Under the pieces are notes generated by a model that was not told the origin of the DNA, ran no database searches, and worked only from the letters and a program-made list of their open reading frames with translations. Below are positions 36,663-45,933 of a stretch of DNA of 64,000 bases, piece after piece. Position 1 is the stretch's first letter; each line of letters opens with the position of its first letter. The DNA lies in assembly GCF_900142675.1 (NCBI RefSeq), contig NZ_FRBS01000001.1:372001-436000 (forward strand). Reading direction: 5' to 3'. This stretch comes from Shouchella rhizosphaerae. Its GTDB lineage: Bacteria; Bacillota; Bacilli; Bacillales; Bacillaceae_D. The translations under genes were made by a program, and so were the position numbers.

Positions 36663-37459
36663 TCTCCCTTTTGGCTTATATTGGGATTGGGATAGCGGCA
36701 CTCCTTTTATACAAGCTGGACAAGCTGACTGCTTCTGGTATGTGGGCCGCGTGTGTTGTTGGGTGGCTGACAATAACGGGCGTTGGTGTAGGGGGGTTAG
36801 TGGTGATTGCCGTTTTCTTTGGCAGCTCCATTGTATGGGGACGTCTTGACTCTTCAAAAGTGGATGTCGATGTGGTTGCCAAACACGGAGCTCGTGATGC
36901 ATGGCAAGTATTGGCAAATGGTGGCGTTGCTGGTCTTTGCTCGTTGTTGGCTTGGTTGTTTCCTGGCTATGCTGCCTTTGCCTTTGCTGGATTTATTGGC
37001 AGTTTAGCTGGCGCTACTGCCGATACTTGGGCATCGGAGCTTGGAAAATATAGCAGAGAGAAACCGATTCATCTATTGACTTTGAAGCGCGTTTCTCCTG
37101 GTGTATCAGGAGCTGTATCAGCGCTTGGTATGGCTGCCGCTTTTGCAGGCAGTTTTCTTGTCGCAGCAACGGCGATTTTAATATGGTGGAGATATACGCC
37201 ATTGAGCCATATCTGGTTACTAGTCTATTCAGCAATCGGCTTTCTCGCCAATTTAGCTGATTCTCTATTTGGTGCTGCGATTCAAGTGTTGTACCGTTGC
37301 CCTGTTTGCGGGTTAGAGACAGAAAGACTAAACCATTGTGGAGAGAAAACGGAAAAGATAAAAGGGTTCCGTGTGGCAACAAACGACACGATCAATTTTA
37401 TTTGTACGTTTACAGGAGCGGCGCTTGGCGTTTTAGCAGTCGCATTGATTGGGCGATAA
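36659..37459 (+). CDS. DUF92 family membrane protein
   Basis: A 266-residue protein with about six hydrophobic segments and the DUF92 signature (GSLAGATADTWASELGKYS near residue 113; GFLANLADSLFGAAIQ near 190). In plants a distant member (VTE6) phosphorylates phytyl phosphate; in bacteria the family has no established role. A cluster of cysteines (CPVCGLETE) is near residue 215. ATG overlaps yqgN by four bases. Membrane location is certain; function is not. Confidence 0.83.
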   Translation: MISLLAYIGIGIAALLLYKLDKLTASGMWAACVVGWLTITGVGVGGLVVIAVFFGSSIVWGRLDSSKVDVDVVAKHGARDAWQVLANGGVAGLCSLLAWLFPGYAAFAFAGFIGSLAGATADTWASELGKYSREKPIHLLTLKRVSPGVSGAVSALGMAAAFAGSFLVAATAILIWWRYTPLSHIWLLVYSAIGFLANLADSLFGAAIQVLYRCPVCGLETERLNHCGEKTEKIKGFRVATNDTINFICTFTGAALGVLAVALIGR

Positions 37460-37513
37460 CGGGGCGGTTGCGATGGCTGTTAACATAATTGGTGGAACAA
37501 GGAGGAAGCGCGC

Positions 37514-38527
37514 ATGGCTCATTTAGAACGTTATTCAAGACAGCTATTGTTTTCTGGAATTGGTGAGGAAGGGCAACAACGGCTATTAAACAGCCGTGTG
37601 CTAATTGTTGGCGTTGGCGCCTTAGGAACGGTCCTTGCTAACCACATGGTCCGTTCTGGCATTGGCCATATCCGCATTGTCGATCGTGACTACGTGGAAA
37701 TGAGCAATTTGCAAAGGCAAATGCTGTTTACTGAAAGCGATGTAGAACAAGCATTGCCAAAGGCGGTCGCTGCAAAACAAATGTTAGAAAAAGTGAACGG
37801 ATCGGTACATATTGAAGCATTTGTAGAAGATGTAACGGTACAAAATGTGGACAGGCTAATGGAAGGTATGGATCTCGTCTTAGATGGGACGGATAATTTT
37901 AAAACGCGTTTTTTGCTTAATGATGCCTGTTTTAAGAAAGGCATTCCTTTTGGGTATGGTGGAGCTGTAAGCGCCAGGGGCATGAGTGCTTTCCTAGTTC
38001 CTGAAAAAACGCCATGCTTGCGCTGTTTTATCACAAGCGGTGCCTCTCCAGGGGAGACGTGTGACACAGTCGGCGTCATTGCTCCTGTTGTTGATATTGT
38101 GGCCTCTTACCAGGTGGTCGAGGCAATGAAATACTTGGTCGGAGCAACAGATCAATTACGGCGTTCTGTACAGACATTTGATTTGTGGGGCAATTATGAC
38201 CATAAGCTCAAGTTTCAGGCTCCGAAACCAGACTGCCCGACTTGCCAATTGCATGAGTATCCGGCATTACAAGTCGAGCAAGAAGCAGAGACAACATTAT
38301 GTGGTAGAGACACTGTACAAATTGCGACTGGCTCGCGGTTTCAGTTAAAAGAGTGGGCAGCGAAGCTTCAACCAATCGCCACTGTGAAAGAAACGCCCTT
38401 TCTTCTCCGTGTCTCTCTCCCAGAGGGTGAACAATTGGTCCTATTTCCTGATGGGCGAGTGCTTGTACAAGGAACGGAAGATATTAGCCGCGCCAGAACG
38501 CTTTTCAGCAAATATATTGGCGACTAA
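37514..38527 (+). CDS. thiF: Sulfur-carrier adenylyltransferase ThiF (MoeB/HesA type)
   Basis: A 337-residue E1-like enzyme. The ATP-binding GVGALGTVLA is at about residues 31-41, and two zinc cysteine pairs are seen (CLRC near 159 and CPTC near 238). The C-terminal 90 residues form the extra domain found in Bacillus ThiF (LCGRDTVQI start). It adenylates the C-terminal glycine of ThiS, which is encoded 10 kb away at 48.2 kb. Unlike in B. subtilis it is outside the thiamine operon; MoeB activity is an alternative or additional role. Shine-Dalgarno aaggagg. Confidence 0.82.
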   Translation: MAHLERYSRQLLFSGIGEEGQQRLLNSRVLIVGVGALGTVLANHMVRSGIGHIRIVDRDYVEMSNLQRQMLFTESDVEQALPKAVAAKQMLEKVNGSVHIEAFVEDVTVQNVDRLMEGMDLVLDGTDNFKTRFLLNDACFKKGIPFGYGGAVSARGMSAFLVPEKTPCLRCFITSGASPGETCDTVGVIAPVVDIVASYQVVEAMKYLVGATDQLRRSVQTFDLWGNYDHKLKFQAPKPDCPTCQLHEYPALQVEQEAETTLCGRDTVQIATGSRFQLKEWAAKLQPIATVKETPFLLRVSLPEGEQLVLFPDGRVLVQGTEDISRARTLFSKYIGD

Positions 38528-38794
38528 AAAAGTCGGCTGGATAAAAAACATACAGCTAGTACCGGAGCGCCCCTGTCGTTCTTTCTCGTTTCGTGCCATT
38601 CAAATTCAACACCTTAGGCTACCTGTTATAGAGAATATTTTTTAGGGCATCTCTAGGCACTTTGCATAATCGTAAAATCGTGGTTGGGGCTTGACGAAAA
38701 AAAGGAAGACATTTAAGCTAGCAGAAGTTGTTGCTAATTCGCACCGACGCGGTAAAGTGACATAGAATGAAGAAAAGGACTTCGGTGTTTTATT

Positions 38795-40180
38795 ATGGGA
38801 AAGAAACCTAGCTTATTAATGGTTATAGTCTTTTTGCTATTTTTTATCGCTATATTAGGCGGTTGCATATTCTTCCTTAAAATTGATCCCCATCTTCCAA
38901 TTTTGTTGGCGCTTATTGTGACAATTATTTGGGGTCGGTTATTGGGCTTCTCTTATAAATCATTAGAAGGGGCGCTCATCAAAGGCATACAAGGGGGCGT
39001 TGCCCCATTATTGATCTTAATGCTTGTTGGGGCAGTCATCGCCGTGTGGATGATGAGCGGCACAGTACCAACGCTATTGTATTTTGGAGTACAGTTGTTG
39101 ACGCCTGAATGGTTTGCCATTAGCGCTTTAACCGTCTGCATTCTCGTTTCCACTTTTACAGGAAGCGCGTTTACGACTGTTGGCTCAGTTGGCGTGGCGA
39201 TTATGGGCGTCGGCATTGCCTTGGGCGTGCCAGCCCCACTCGCTGCTGGAGCAGTTGTTTGTGGCGCTTGTTTCGGCGATAAAATGTCGCCTTTATCCGA
39301 TACAACCAACTTTGCACCTGCAGTGGCCGGTGAACAGCTTTTTGCCCATATTAAGCATTTAATGTGGACGACCGTACCAGCGCTTTTCATCACTTATTTG
39401 TTGTTTTTTATAATCGGTGGGCAACAAAGCGGACAGCCGTCTGATCTTGCCGGGCTCTTGGAAGCATTAAAGGCATCGTTTACGATTAGCTGGCTCACGT
39501 TGCTATCGCCTTTGCTCGTTGTTCTGTTGGCGATGCTACGGTTGCCGGTGCTGCCTGTTTTAGTTGCCGGAATTGTTTCAGGCTTGTTGTTGACTGTCGT
39601 GGTTCAGCAAGAGTCGTCACTGGCTTATATGTTAACCGTATTGCAGTCGGGCTTTGAGGGAACGACTGGCAATGAACTATTGGACGGCATTCTCAATGCT
39701 GGCGGAATTCAATCGATGATGTGGTCCGTCTCATTAGTGTTGCTGGCGCTTGCTTTAGGCGGCGTGATTCAACACATCGGTTTTATTGAAGCGTTGTTTG
39801 CAAACATGAAAAAGCTATTGGCAAAAAGGGGGCATTTAATTGCTTCAACAGCATTAGCCTCGATCGGCACTAATGCTGTAACGGGGGAACAATATTTATC
39901 AATCTTATTACCAGGCAGTTTTTTCAAACGTTACTATGAACAGGCAGGGCTTGCCCCGAAAAATTTGTCGCGGACACTTGAAGATGCGGGTACACTTGTC
40001 AATCCCCTTATTCCATGGGGGGTGAGCGGCGCTTTTTTTGCACAAACACTTGGTGTATCTGTGCTTGAATACGCTCCTTTTGCTTTTTTCCTTATTTTAT
40101 CTCCAATGCTTACGGTTGCCTTTGGCTATTTAGGAATCGGCATAGCTCCTTTGGATAAAAACAAACAAAAGTCGGTATAG
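38795..40180 (+). CDS. nhaC: Na+/H+ antiporter NhaC
   Basis: A 461-residue antiporter with about 11-12 transmembrane helices. NhaC-family marks are FTGSAFTTVGSVG near residue 116, GACFGDKMSPLSDTTN near 157 and NPLIPWGVSGAFF near 407. It would export sodium in exchange for protons, important for pH homeostasis in alkaline or saline habitats. The Shine-Dalgarno region (gaaaagga) is about 15 bases from ATG, so the start may be slightly different. The 267 bases before it hold only weak promoter candidates. Confidence 0.9.
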   Translation: MGKKPSLLMVIVFLLFFIAILGGCIFFLKIDPHLPILLALIVTIIWGRLLGFSYKSLEGALIKGIQGGVAPLLILMLVGAVIAVWMMSGTVPTLLYFGVQLLTPEWFAISALTVCILVSTFTGSAFTTVGSVGVAIMGVGIALGVPAPLAAGAVVCGACFGDKMSPLSDTTNFAPAVAGEQLFAHIKHLMWTTVPALFITYLLFFIIGGQQSGQPSDLAGLLEALKASFTISWLTLLSPLLVVLLAMLRLPVLPVLVAGIVSGLLLTVVVQQESSLAYMLTVLQSGFEGTTGNELLDGILNAGGIQSMMWSVSLVLLALALGGVIQHIGFIEALFANMKKLLAKRGHLIASTALASIGTNAVTGEQYLSILLPGSFFKRYYEQAGLAPKNLSRTLEDAGTLVNPLIPWGVSGAFFAQTLGVSVLEYAPFAFFLILSPMLTVAFGYLGIGIAPLDKNKQKSV

Positions 40181-40199
40181 TAAGAGTGGAGGTGACGTT

Positions 40200-40415
40200 A
40201 TGCGTCAAGTGTTAGTCGCTGTCTCGACGTTTATTGCCATTCTTGCTATTTGTAAATACCGATATCGGCTGTTAAATGCGTTTTTGCGCCAACCACTGCT
40301 CAGGCGGCTGGCCGTTAGGGCAGTGTTAAGAATGCCATTTGTTCGTAACCGTATTATGCCCACTCTCTTTACTCGACCAGCTGAGCCGACGGAATTATAC
40401 AAAGAAAAGTTCTGA
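40200..40415 (+). CDS. Small basic membrane protein (YqgO position)
   Basis: A 71-residue protein with one N-terminal hydrophobic segment (about residues 4-20) and an Arg-rich remainder (RYRLLNAFLRQPLLRRLAVR, given as its start RYRLLNAFL). A strong gtggaggtga precedes ATG 40200, which supports translation. It follows nhaC by 19 bases and precedes the rhomboid gene, the position of yqgO in B. subtilis, but similarity cannot be judged from so few residues. Function unknown. Confidence 0.65.
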   Translation: MRQVLVAVSTFIAILAICKYRYRLLNAFLRQPLLRRLAVRAVLRMPFVRNRIMPTLFTRPAEPTELYKEKF

Positions 40416-40499
40416 CGTGTTGTCAGGGCTTTTCTTTCGTTTCTTTTTAGGCAAACTTGTTATAATAAAAGAACTGGCAGAAATAAGGAGGAATTAGGC

Positions 40500-42071
40500 T
40501 TGGATACGGTTGTACACCGCTATTTTTTCTGGAAGATCGTGGAGCATTATGCACTAAAGAAACAGTTCCGCGTCCTTGCGCTATACAATACGCAAGTATG
40601 GCTAGAAGACGATACCGTGAAACCGCGGCGTGTGATTCGCATTGTGCTCTCTGAAGTCGATTGGGCGAATCGCCTGAAACGGGATATCGGCCATGCCAAG
40701 CAGCAATTCAACACGATTTATAAACAGCTTGGCGTTTGGGAAATTCAAGGAGAAAACGTCTATGTGATGAGCTTGCCTCCTGTTGACTCATGGGAAGAAA
40801 CGATGGAACCTTTTACGATCGGTAACCGAAAAGGAAAAATCCGCAACATTGCCTTGCATACAGATACGGATACATACAACGAGATTACTGAACAAACATT
40901 AGGGAATGACGGACTGCCACCGTTTGAGGCTTTGGATTCTCACGAGGCGATGGAGCAGGAGATTTTGCGGATTCACGAAAACGTAAAACGCACGAGCGTT
41001 GGCCGCCAGACAAAAGAACGGCAAACGTTGTTTTTTGGAAAACCTCGCGTGATCTATGCGCTGTTAATTTCGATATTGATTATGTTTAGCGTCCTTGAAG
41101 CAAATGGAGGAAGCACCAACATTGAGACGTTAATTGACTTTGGCGCAAAATACAATCCGCTCATTGTGGAAGGGGAATGGTGGCGTCTATTTTCAGCGAT
41201 GTTTTTGCACATTGGCTTTTTTCATTTGTTTATGAATGGCATGGCGCTTTACTTTTTAGGCAGTGCAGTGGAGCAACTTTTTGGTTCGATACGGTTTTTG
41301 GTCATTTATTTCATGGCTGGCTTATTTGGATCTGCCGTTAGCTTTGCCTTCACCGACTCTTTGTCAGCAGGTGCGTCAGGGGCTTTATTTGGTTGTTTTG
41401 GCGCTTTGCTTTATTTCGGCATTAAACAGCCTTCTTTGTTTTTTCGCACACTGGGCCGCAGTGTGATCGTGCTCTTGATCATTAACTTTTTCCTTGGTTT
41501 TATTGTTCCTGGAATTGACATTGGCGCCCACGGCGGCGGCTTAGTCGGTGGTTTTTTGGCAGCTGCAGCTGTACGTATGCCAAAGGAAACAAGAAAAACA
41601 AATGTGCTATGGTCATTATCTGCATTGGCAGGTTATATCGTCCTGGCAGCTAGTTTGCTGTTTTTTGGCTATCAGTCGGCCGCAGGGACAGTCAACCCAG
41701 ATATGGCCGCGCTAGAAGCAAATCGCCTGTTTCAGCAAGGGAATTGGGAGGAAGCACGGCCTCTTGTAGCAGAAGGGCTTGAACAAGATAGTGAGCATGT
41801 AGAGCTGCTGTTTTTGCAAGCCTATTTGGATATGCAAGACGGCAAAGATAAGGCCGCACAGGAGAAGCTGGAGTTTGTCACTTCTGAAAATCGCCACTTC
41901 CATCAAGCGTGGTTTAATCTGGCCCTTATTTATTGGCAGCAAGGGGAAATTGAGCAAGCTCAGCACGCGGTGGAAGAGGCAATTAAACAAGGAGAGCAAG
42001 ACGAGCATCCAGATGTAGAAATCGATCGTTATCGTGAAGTGCAGGAAGAAATTGAACAGCAACAGCACTAG
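40500..42071 (+). CDS. gluP: Rhomboid intramembrane protease GluP (YqgP) with TPR tail
   Basis: A 523-residue protein: a soluble N-terminal domain (1-170), a six- or seven-helix rhomboid core (about 180-385) and C-terminal TPR-like repeats (about 400-510). The rhomboid dyad is present: serine in GASGALFG and histidine in GAHGGGLVGG; the HIGFFHLFMNGMAL loop is also typical. In B. subtilis YqgP cleaves membrane substrates, including the magnesium transporter MgtE with FtsH. TTG start at 40500 with aaggagg upstream. Confidence 0.92.
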   Translation: MDTVVHRYFFWKIVEHYALKKQFRVLALYNTQVWLEDDTVKPRRVIRIVLSEVDWANRLKRDIGHAKQQFNTIYKQLGVWEIQGENVYVMSLPPVDSWEETMEPFTIGNRKGKIRNIALHTDTDTYNEITEQTLGNDGLPPFEALDSHEAMEQEILRIHENVKRTSVGRQTKERQTLFFGKPRVIYALLISILIMFSVLEANGGSTNIETLIDFGAKYNPLIVEGEWWRLFSAMFLHIGFFHLFMNGMALYFLGSAVEQLFGSIRFLVIYFMAGLFGSAVSFAFTDSLSAGASGALFGCFGALLYFGIKQPSLFFRTLGRSVIVLLIINFFLGFIVPGIDIGAHGGGLVGGFLAAAAVRMPKETRKTNVLWSLSALAGYIVLAASLLFFGYQSAAGTVNPDMAALEANRLFQQGNWEEARPLVAEGLEQDSEHVELLFLQAYLDMQDGKDKAAQEKLEFVTSENRHFHQAWFNLALIYWQQGEIEQAQHAVEEAIKQGEQDEHPDVEIDRYREVQEEIEQQQH

Positions 42072-42102
42072 CACGTATTAGGAAGTCAGTGTGCTGTCAA
42101 GC

Positions 42103-42134
42103 AGCCAGTTGAGTAGTGGAACTGGCTTTTTTTG
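42103..42134 (+). terminator. Terminator after gluP
   Basis: An 8-bp stem (42103-42110 with 42120-42127) followed by T7. Confidence 0.8.
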
Positions 42135-42224
42135 TTGTTCGCTTTTCCTGACGGTGACTCACATATTTTTGGAAAGGAAAGCCAAGCTATGTAAAAGGAC
42201 TGGACGATTGAAAGGGTGACAAGA

Positions 42225-43679
42225 ATGCCTGGCCAAAAACAGCAAAAGTTGACTTCTTATGAAAAAGGGCTTGCCTTTTTGAAAAAGGAATTGGCGGTTG
42301 AAGACAACTTTGATTTGATTTGTTTGGAAATGCGGCATGCAAACAAACGGATGGCGCTTTTTTTAGTTGATGGTTTTGCCAAAGACATTGCGCTGACACA
42401 AATTCAACGGGAACTTTCCCACACGACTGAAGAGGAATTGCAAGACCGATATGATGCCTTACTACAAAGCCGGATTCCTTATGCAGAAGTTGAAACCGAA
42501 AGAGACTTGAACCAAGTCGTAGAGCAAGTGTTGGCTGGGCCAGCAGCTTTGCTCGTCGAGGGCCTTGACTATTGCCTGCTGATTGACACGAGGGAGTACC
42601 CTGTTCGAAGCCCGGAGGAGCCGGATACAGAGCAAGTTGTTCGTGGTTCTAGAGACGGGCTTGTCGAAACACTTGTTATGAACGCAGCTCTCATCCGCAG
42701 AAGAGTTCGTGACCGGACGCTCCGCGTTGTGTTCAAGCAAGTTGGGCGACGCTCTAAAACAGATATAGCCTTAATGTATATTGGCGATATTGCTGATAAG
42801 CGTTACGTCGAGCAAATGACCGCTGCCCTTGATGCAATTGACACCGATGGTGTACCAATGGCAGATAAATCAATTGAAGAATTTATCTTTAAAGAAAGCA
42901 GCAATCCGTACCCACTTGTGCGTTATTCAGAACGGCCAGACGTGTGTGCCACCCATTTATTTGAGGGCCATGTCCTTATTCTTGTCGATGGGTCGCCAAG
43001 TGTTATGATTACACCTACTACTTTCTGGCACTTGCTTCAACATGCAGAGGAGTACCGTCAAAAACCAATCATAGGCGCAATGCTGCGGCTAGTCAGATTC
43101 GCCGCTGTTTTTTCGTCGATCTTCTTGCTGCCGTTATGGTATTTATTCGCGACAAATCCATTTTTGTTGCCAGATAGTTTGGCCTTTATCGGCACAGAAG
43201 AAAAAGGGAGCTTGCCACTGTTTGTCCAGTTTGTCATCGCAGAAGCAGGGATTGAAATGTTGCGGATGGCGTCGATTCATACACCGAATGCAGTTGCAGA
43301 AGCGCTCGGGCTTGTAGCTGCCTTATTGATTGGCGATATTGCCATACAAGTCGGTGTCTTTTCCCCAGAAGTGATCCTCTACTTAGCGATTGCCGCTGTC
43401 GGTACGTTTGCAACACCTAGTTATGAACTTTCCCTTGCCAACCGATTTATGCGTGTACTTTTGTTGGTGGCTACTGCCGCCTTTCAGTTGCCAGGGCTTA
43501 TGATTGCCTCGACCATTTGGTTAGTGATGCTTGTCCGTTTAAAGGGGATGGATGTTCCTTATATGTGGCCCTTTATTCCTTTTAATGCAAAAGCATTACG
43601 GGACGTCGTGTTTCGAGTGCCAATGCCTGTAAAAAACCGCAGGCCAGTCATTATTCATCCCCAAGATCCGGACCGTTAG
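42225..43679 (+). CDS. spoVAF: Stage V sporulation protein AF (GerA-type family)
   Basis: A 484-residue member of the GerA/SpoVAF family: a soluble N-terminal half (1-285; GPAALLVEGLDYCLLIDTR, DGSPSVMITPTTFWHLLQ) and four or five membrane segments in the C-terminal half. Overall similarity is to SpoVAF rather than to GerAA receptors. SpoVA proteins move dipicolinic acid during sporulation and germination, and SpoVAF is reported in a germinosome-associated complex. It stands alone, away from a spoVA operon. ATG 42225 is preferred; GTG 42216 touches the ribosome-binding site. Confidence 0.82.
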   Translation: MPGQKQQKLTSYEKGLAFLKKELAVEDNFDLICLEMRHANKRMALFLVDGFAKDIALTQIQRELSHTTEEELQDRYDALLQSRIPYAEVETERDLNQVVEQVLAGPAALLVEGLDYCLLIDTREYPVRSPEEPDTEQVVRGSRDGLVETLVMNAALIRRRVRDRTLRVVFKQVGRRSKTDIALMYIGDIADKRYVEQMTAALDAIDTDGVPMADKSIEEFIFKESSNPYPLVRYSERPDVCATHLFEGHVLILVDGSPSVMITPTTFWHLLQHAEEYRQKPIIGAMLRLVRFAAVFSSIFLLPLWYLFATNPFLLPDSLAFIGTEEKGSLPLFVQFVIAEAGIEMLRMASIHTPNAVAEALGLVAALLIGDIAIQVGVFSPEVILYLAIAAVGTFATPSYELSLANRFMRVLLLVATAAFQLPGLMIASTIWLVMLVRLKGMDVPYMWPFIPFNAKALRDVVFRVPMPVKNRRPVIIHPQDPDR

Positions 43680-43691
43680 CAAATCGGGGTT

Positions 43692-44087
43692 TCAATCAGC
43701 AGCCATGTCTATTTCGTACAAATCATCTTTTATAAAACGGTCTGCTTTTTGCACTGGCTGGCTTTTGTCAGCTAAAACAAGGGCAAAGGGTGTCGGCGTT
43801 GGCGGGTTCACAACGGTGTATGGAACGTTCTGGCTAACCGCTATTTTAATGTAAGCTGCATAATCGCTATAAGCCAGGTTGCCATTTAAAAACAGATGGA
43901 GGTTGTTAGCCTTAGCCATCGTTTGTTCAACTTCCCTGTAAACCGGGGCAGCCTGGACTTGCTTTTTCGTTAAAGCAATATAGACCCTTTCAAAGATGGT
44001 CGTCAAAAACAAACGGCGTTCCGCTGGTTTTGTTTCTGGATTTCCGTAAATTGCTTTTTCTAATAGGTCGTTTACATCTCTTCCCAT
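43692..44087 (-). CDS. yueI: YueI family protein (DUF1694)
   Basis: A 131-residue cytosolic protein matching the DUF1694/YueI family (IYGNPETKPAERRLFLTTIFERV near residue 14, given as PETKPAERRLFLTTI; later FLNGNLAYSDYAAYIK). The fold is unknown to me and no function is established. It is convergent with spoVAF with only 12 bases between stops and no visible terminator. Shine-Dalgarno aaggagtg. Confidence 0.82.
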   Translation of the reverse strand: MGRDVNDLLEKAIYGNPETKPAERRLFLTTIFERVYIALTKKQVQAAPVYREVEQTMAKANNLHLFLNGNLAYSDYAAYIKIAVSQNVPYTVVNPPTPTPFALVLADKSQPVQKADRFIKDDLYEIDMAAD

Positions 44088-44200
44088 TTTCCCACTCCTT
44101 CTTTATATCTCCATCATGGCATTCATGTCCTTATTTTTCAACCAAGCACATAAGCTATAGTAGTACAATTGTTTAACAATTTTCATGAGGGGTTGATCAC

Positions 44201-44710
44201 ATGGGGTTTGCATTTATGGTGGCCGCCTTTGTGTTTGTGTTGGGCGCCGCAATTGGCGGGATCGTCGCCACGATGAAATTTGTCCCGCCTATTTTAGGGC
44301 TATCCGTGTTTAGCATTAGCTTTTTCTTTTTTGCTTATGTCGGTATGTTTCTTGCGCTGATTGGCCCGAATTGGCTTGGCTTGCGGTTTTTGGACATTGT
44401 AATCGCCATGTGCTCGTTTTTGTTTATCATCGCTTTGTTCCGTTCGTATCATCCTACTTGCGGTTACCGTCCCCGTGTAAGTCCAGTCGGGTTCATTGCT
44501 GCTATTCTGTTTTTCTTGATGGGCGTACAATGGGGAACGGCAGGGTTCGGCACGTTTTTTACATTAGGAATGGCAATTTTGTTTACAGGAAGCGTTTTTT
44601 TAGGCATATTGCTGTATAATACGATATTGGGATGGCTACGAAATGTTTACATTGCGGCATTCTTGCCTCTCATCTCATTTCTTTTTATTGCAGTACTGAA
44701 ACTGATATAA
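44201..44710 (+). CDS. Putative five-helix membrane protein
   Basis: A 169-residue hydrophobic protein with about five transmembrane helices and few charged residues; the only long loop (RSYHPTCGYRPRVSP) lies near residue 86. I do not recognise the family. It follows a weak gaggggttg site and precedes the yqgQ gene by 18 bases, so it may be cotranscribed with yqgQ-glcK. Confidence 0.65.
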   Translation: MGFAFMVAAFVFVLGAAIGGIVATMKFVPPILGLSVFSISFFFFAYVGMFLALIGPNWLGLRFLDIVIAMCSFLFIIALFRSYHPTCGYRPRVSPVGFIAAILFFLMGVQWGTAGFGTFFTLGMAILFTGSVFLGILLYNTILGWLRNVYIAAFLPLISFLFIAVLKLI

Positions 44711-44728
44711 TAAGCTAGAGGTGAGTCA

Positions 44729-44941
44729 ATGAAAACGCTTTTCGAAGTTAAGCAGTTGTTAAAGCAATATGGCGCTTTCATTTATACAAGGGATTTGGAT
44801 GCAGACATGCAGTTGATGCAAATGGAAATGGAGGAACTTCATCGACTTGGCCTAATCGAACGTGGCGAATTCCAACAAGCAATGCTTGTATTAAAACGTG
44901 AACAGCGGGCTGCAAAAATGGGGGAGAGAGCGAATGACTGA
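44729..44941 (+). CDS. yqgQ: YqgQ family protein (DUF910)
   Basis: A 70-residue helical protein (FEVKQLLKQYGAFIYTRD start, given as VKQLLKQYGAFIYT) of the DUF910/YqgQ family, a three-helix bundle proposed to bind nucleic acid. It overlaps glcK by 8 bases, and this yqgQ-glcK pairing is conserved in Bacillus. Confidence 0.88.
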   Translation: MKTLFEVKQLLKQYGAFIYTRDLDADMQLMQMEMEELHRLGLIERGEFQQAMLVLKREQRAAKMGERAND

Positions 44942-45914
44942 GGACTACTATGCGGGAATTGACATTGGCGGTACGACCGTAAAGTTGGCGTTTCTTACGG
45001 AAACAGGCGAGTTAAAAGATAAATGGGAGATTCCCACAGACGTGAGCGAAAACGGCAAACATATTGTCGATCAAATCGCCGCAAGCATTCAAAGCCGGCT
45101 GCCGCAACATGCAACCTTGTTAGGGGCTGGAGTAGGTGCACCAGGATTCATTGAAATGGAAACTGGTTTTATTCACCATGCCGTCAATATCGGCTGGCGA
45201 AACTATCCACTAAGGGAAGAACTTGAACGCGTCCTTGGAGTGGTTGTCCGCGTCGACAATGACGCTAATTTGGCAGCACTTGGAGAGAAATGGCGCGGCG
45301 CAGGAGATGGCGCTGAAGAAGAGTTGTTTATCACACTTGGTACAGGTGTCGGCGGTGGCATTATTACAAGAGGGCAAATTCTCCACGGGTCAAGTGGAAT
45401 GGGCGGCGAAATTGGCCACATAACAGTTATCCCTGAAGGTGGGGCACCGTGCAATTGCGGCAAAACAGGCTGCCTGGAAACGGTATCTTCGGCAACGGGC
45501 ATTTTACGGATGGCCAAGGAAAAGTTAACAACAAATAAGGACAGCGCTTTGCATCGCTTTGAAGAAGGGGCGTTAACGACAAAAGATATTTTCGATGCTG
45601 CTAAAGCTGGCGATGCACTTGCTAAAGATGTGGTAAGTGAAGCAACCTTTCACCTTGGTTTTGCAATAGCGAACCTGGCTAATGCGCTCAATCCAAGCAA
45701 AATCATTATTGGCGGTGGTGTTTCTAAAGCGAAAGAAAGCTTGCTTGCTCCGCTTCGCCTCGTATTTAAGCAATTTGCGTTGCCCCGTGTTTCTGAGAGT
45801 GCTGAGATTAAATTGGCTCATTTAGGCAATGACGCTGGGATTTACGGTGCTGTTTGGCTTGCTATTCAGGCAAAAGCAACACAGGAAGATGAGATGTTAG
45901 GAAAAAGTGAATGA
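44934..45914 (+). CDS. glcK: Glucokinase (ROK family)
   Basis: A 326-residue ROK kinase that phosphorylates glucose with ATP. The phosphate-binding loop DIGGTTVK is near residue 8, the sugar site near VDNDANLAALGE (about 105), and the ROK zinc motif CNCGKTGCLE near 175. ATG 44934 is preferred over an upstream in-frame ATG because gggggagag precedes it and the protein then starts just before the nucleotide loop. Cotranscribed with yqgQ; aspA follows 20 bases later. Confidence 0.93.
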   Translation: MTEDYYAGIDIGGTTVKLAFLTETGELKDKWEIPTDVSENGKHIVDQIAASIQSRLPQHATLLGAGVGAPGFIEMETGFIHHAVNIGWRNYPLREELERVLGVVVRVDNDANLAALGEKWRGAGDGAEEELFITLGTGVGGGIITRGQILHGSSGMGGEIGHITVIPEGGAPCNCGKTGCLETVSSATGILRMAKEKLTTNKDSALHRFEEGALTTKDIFDAAKAGDALAKDVVSEATFHLGFAIANLANALNPSKIIIGGGVSKAKESLLAPLRLVFKQFALPRVSESAEIKLAHLGNDAGIYGAVWLAIQAKATQEDEMLGKSE

Positions 45915-45933
45915 GTAAAAGGAGTCGCATGAA

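Noticed and set aside
38409-38645. 78-codon frame overlapping the end of thiF
   Set aside because: It is a shadow of thiF in another frame without its own ribosome-binding site.
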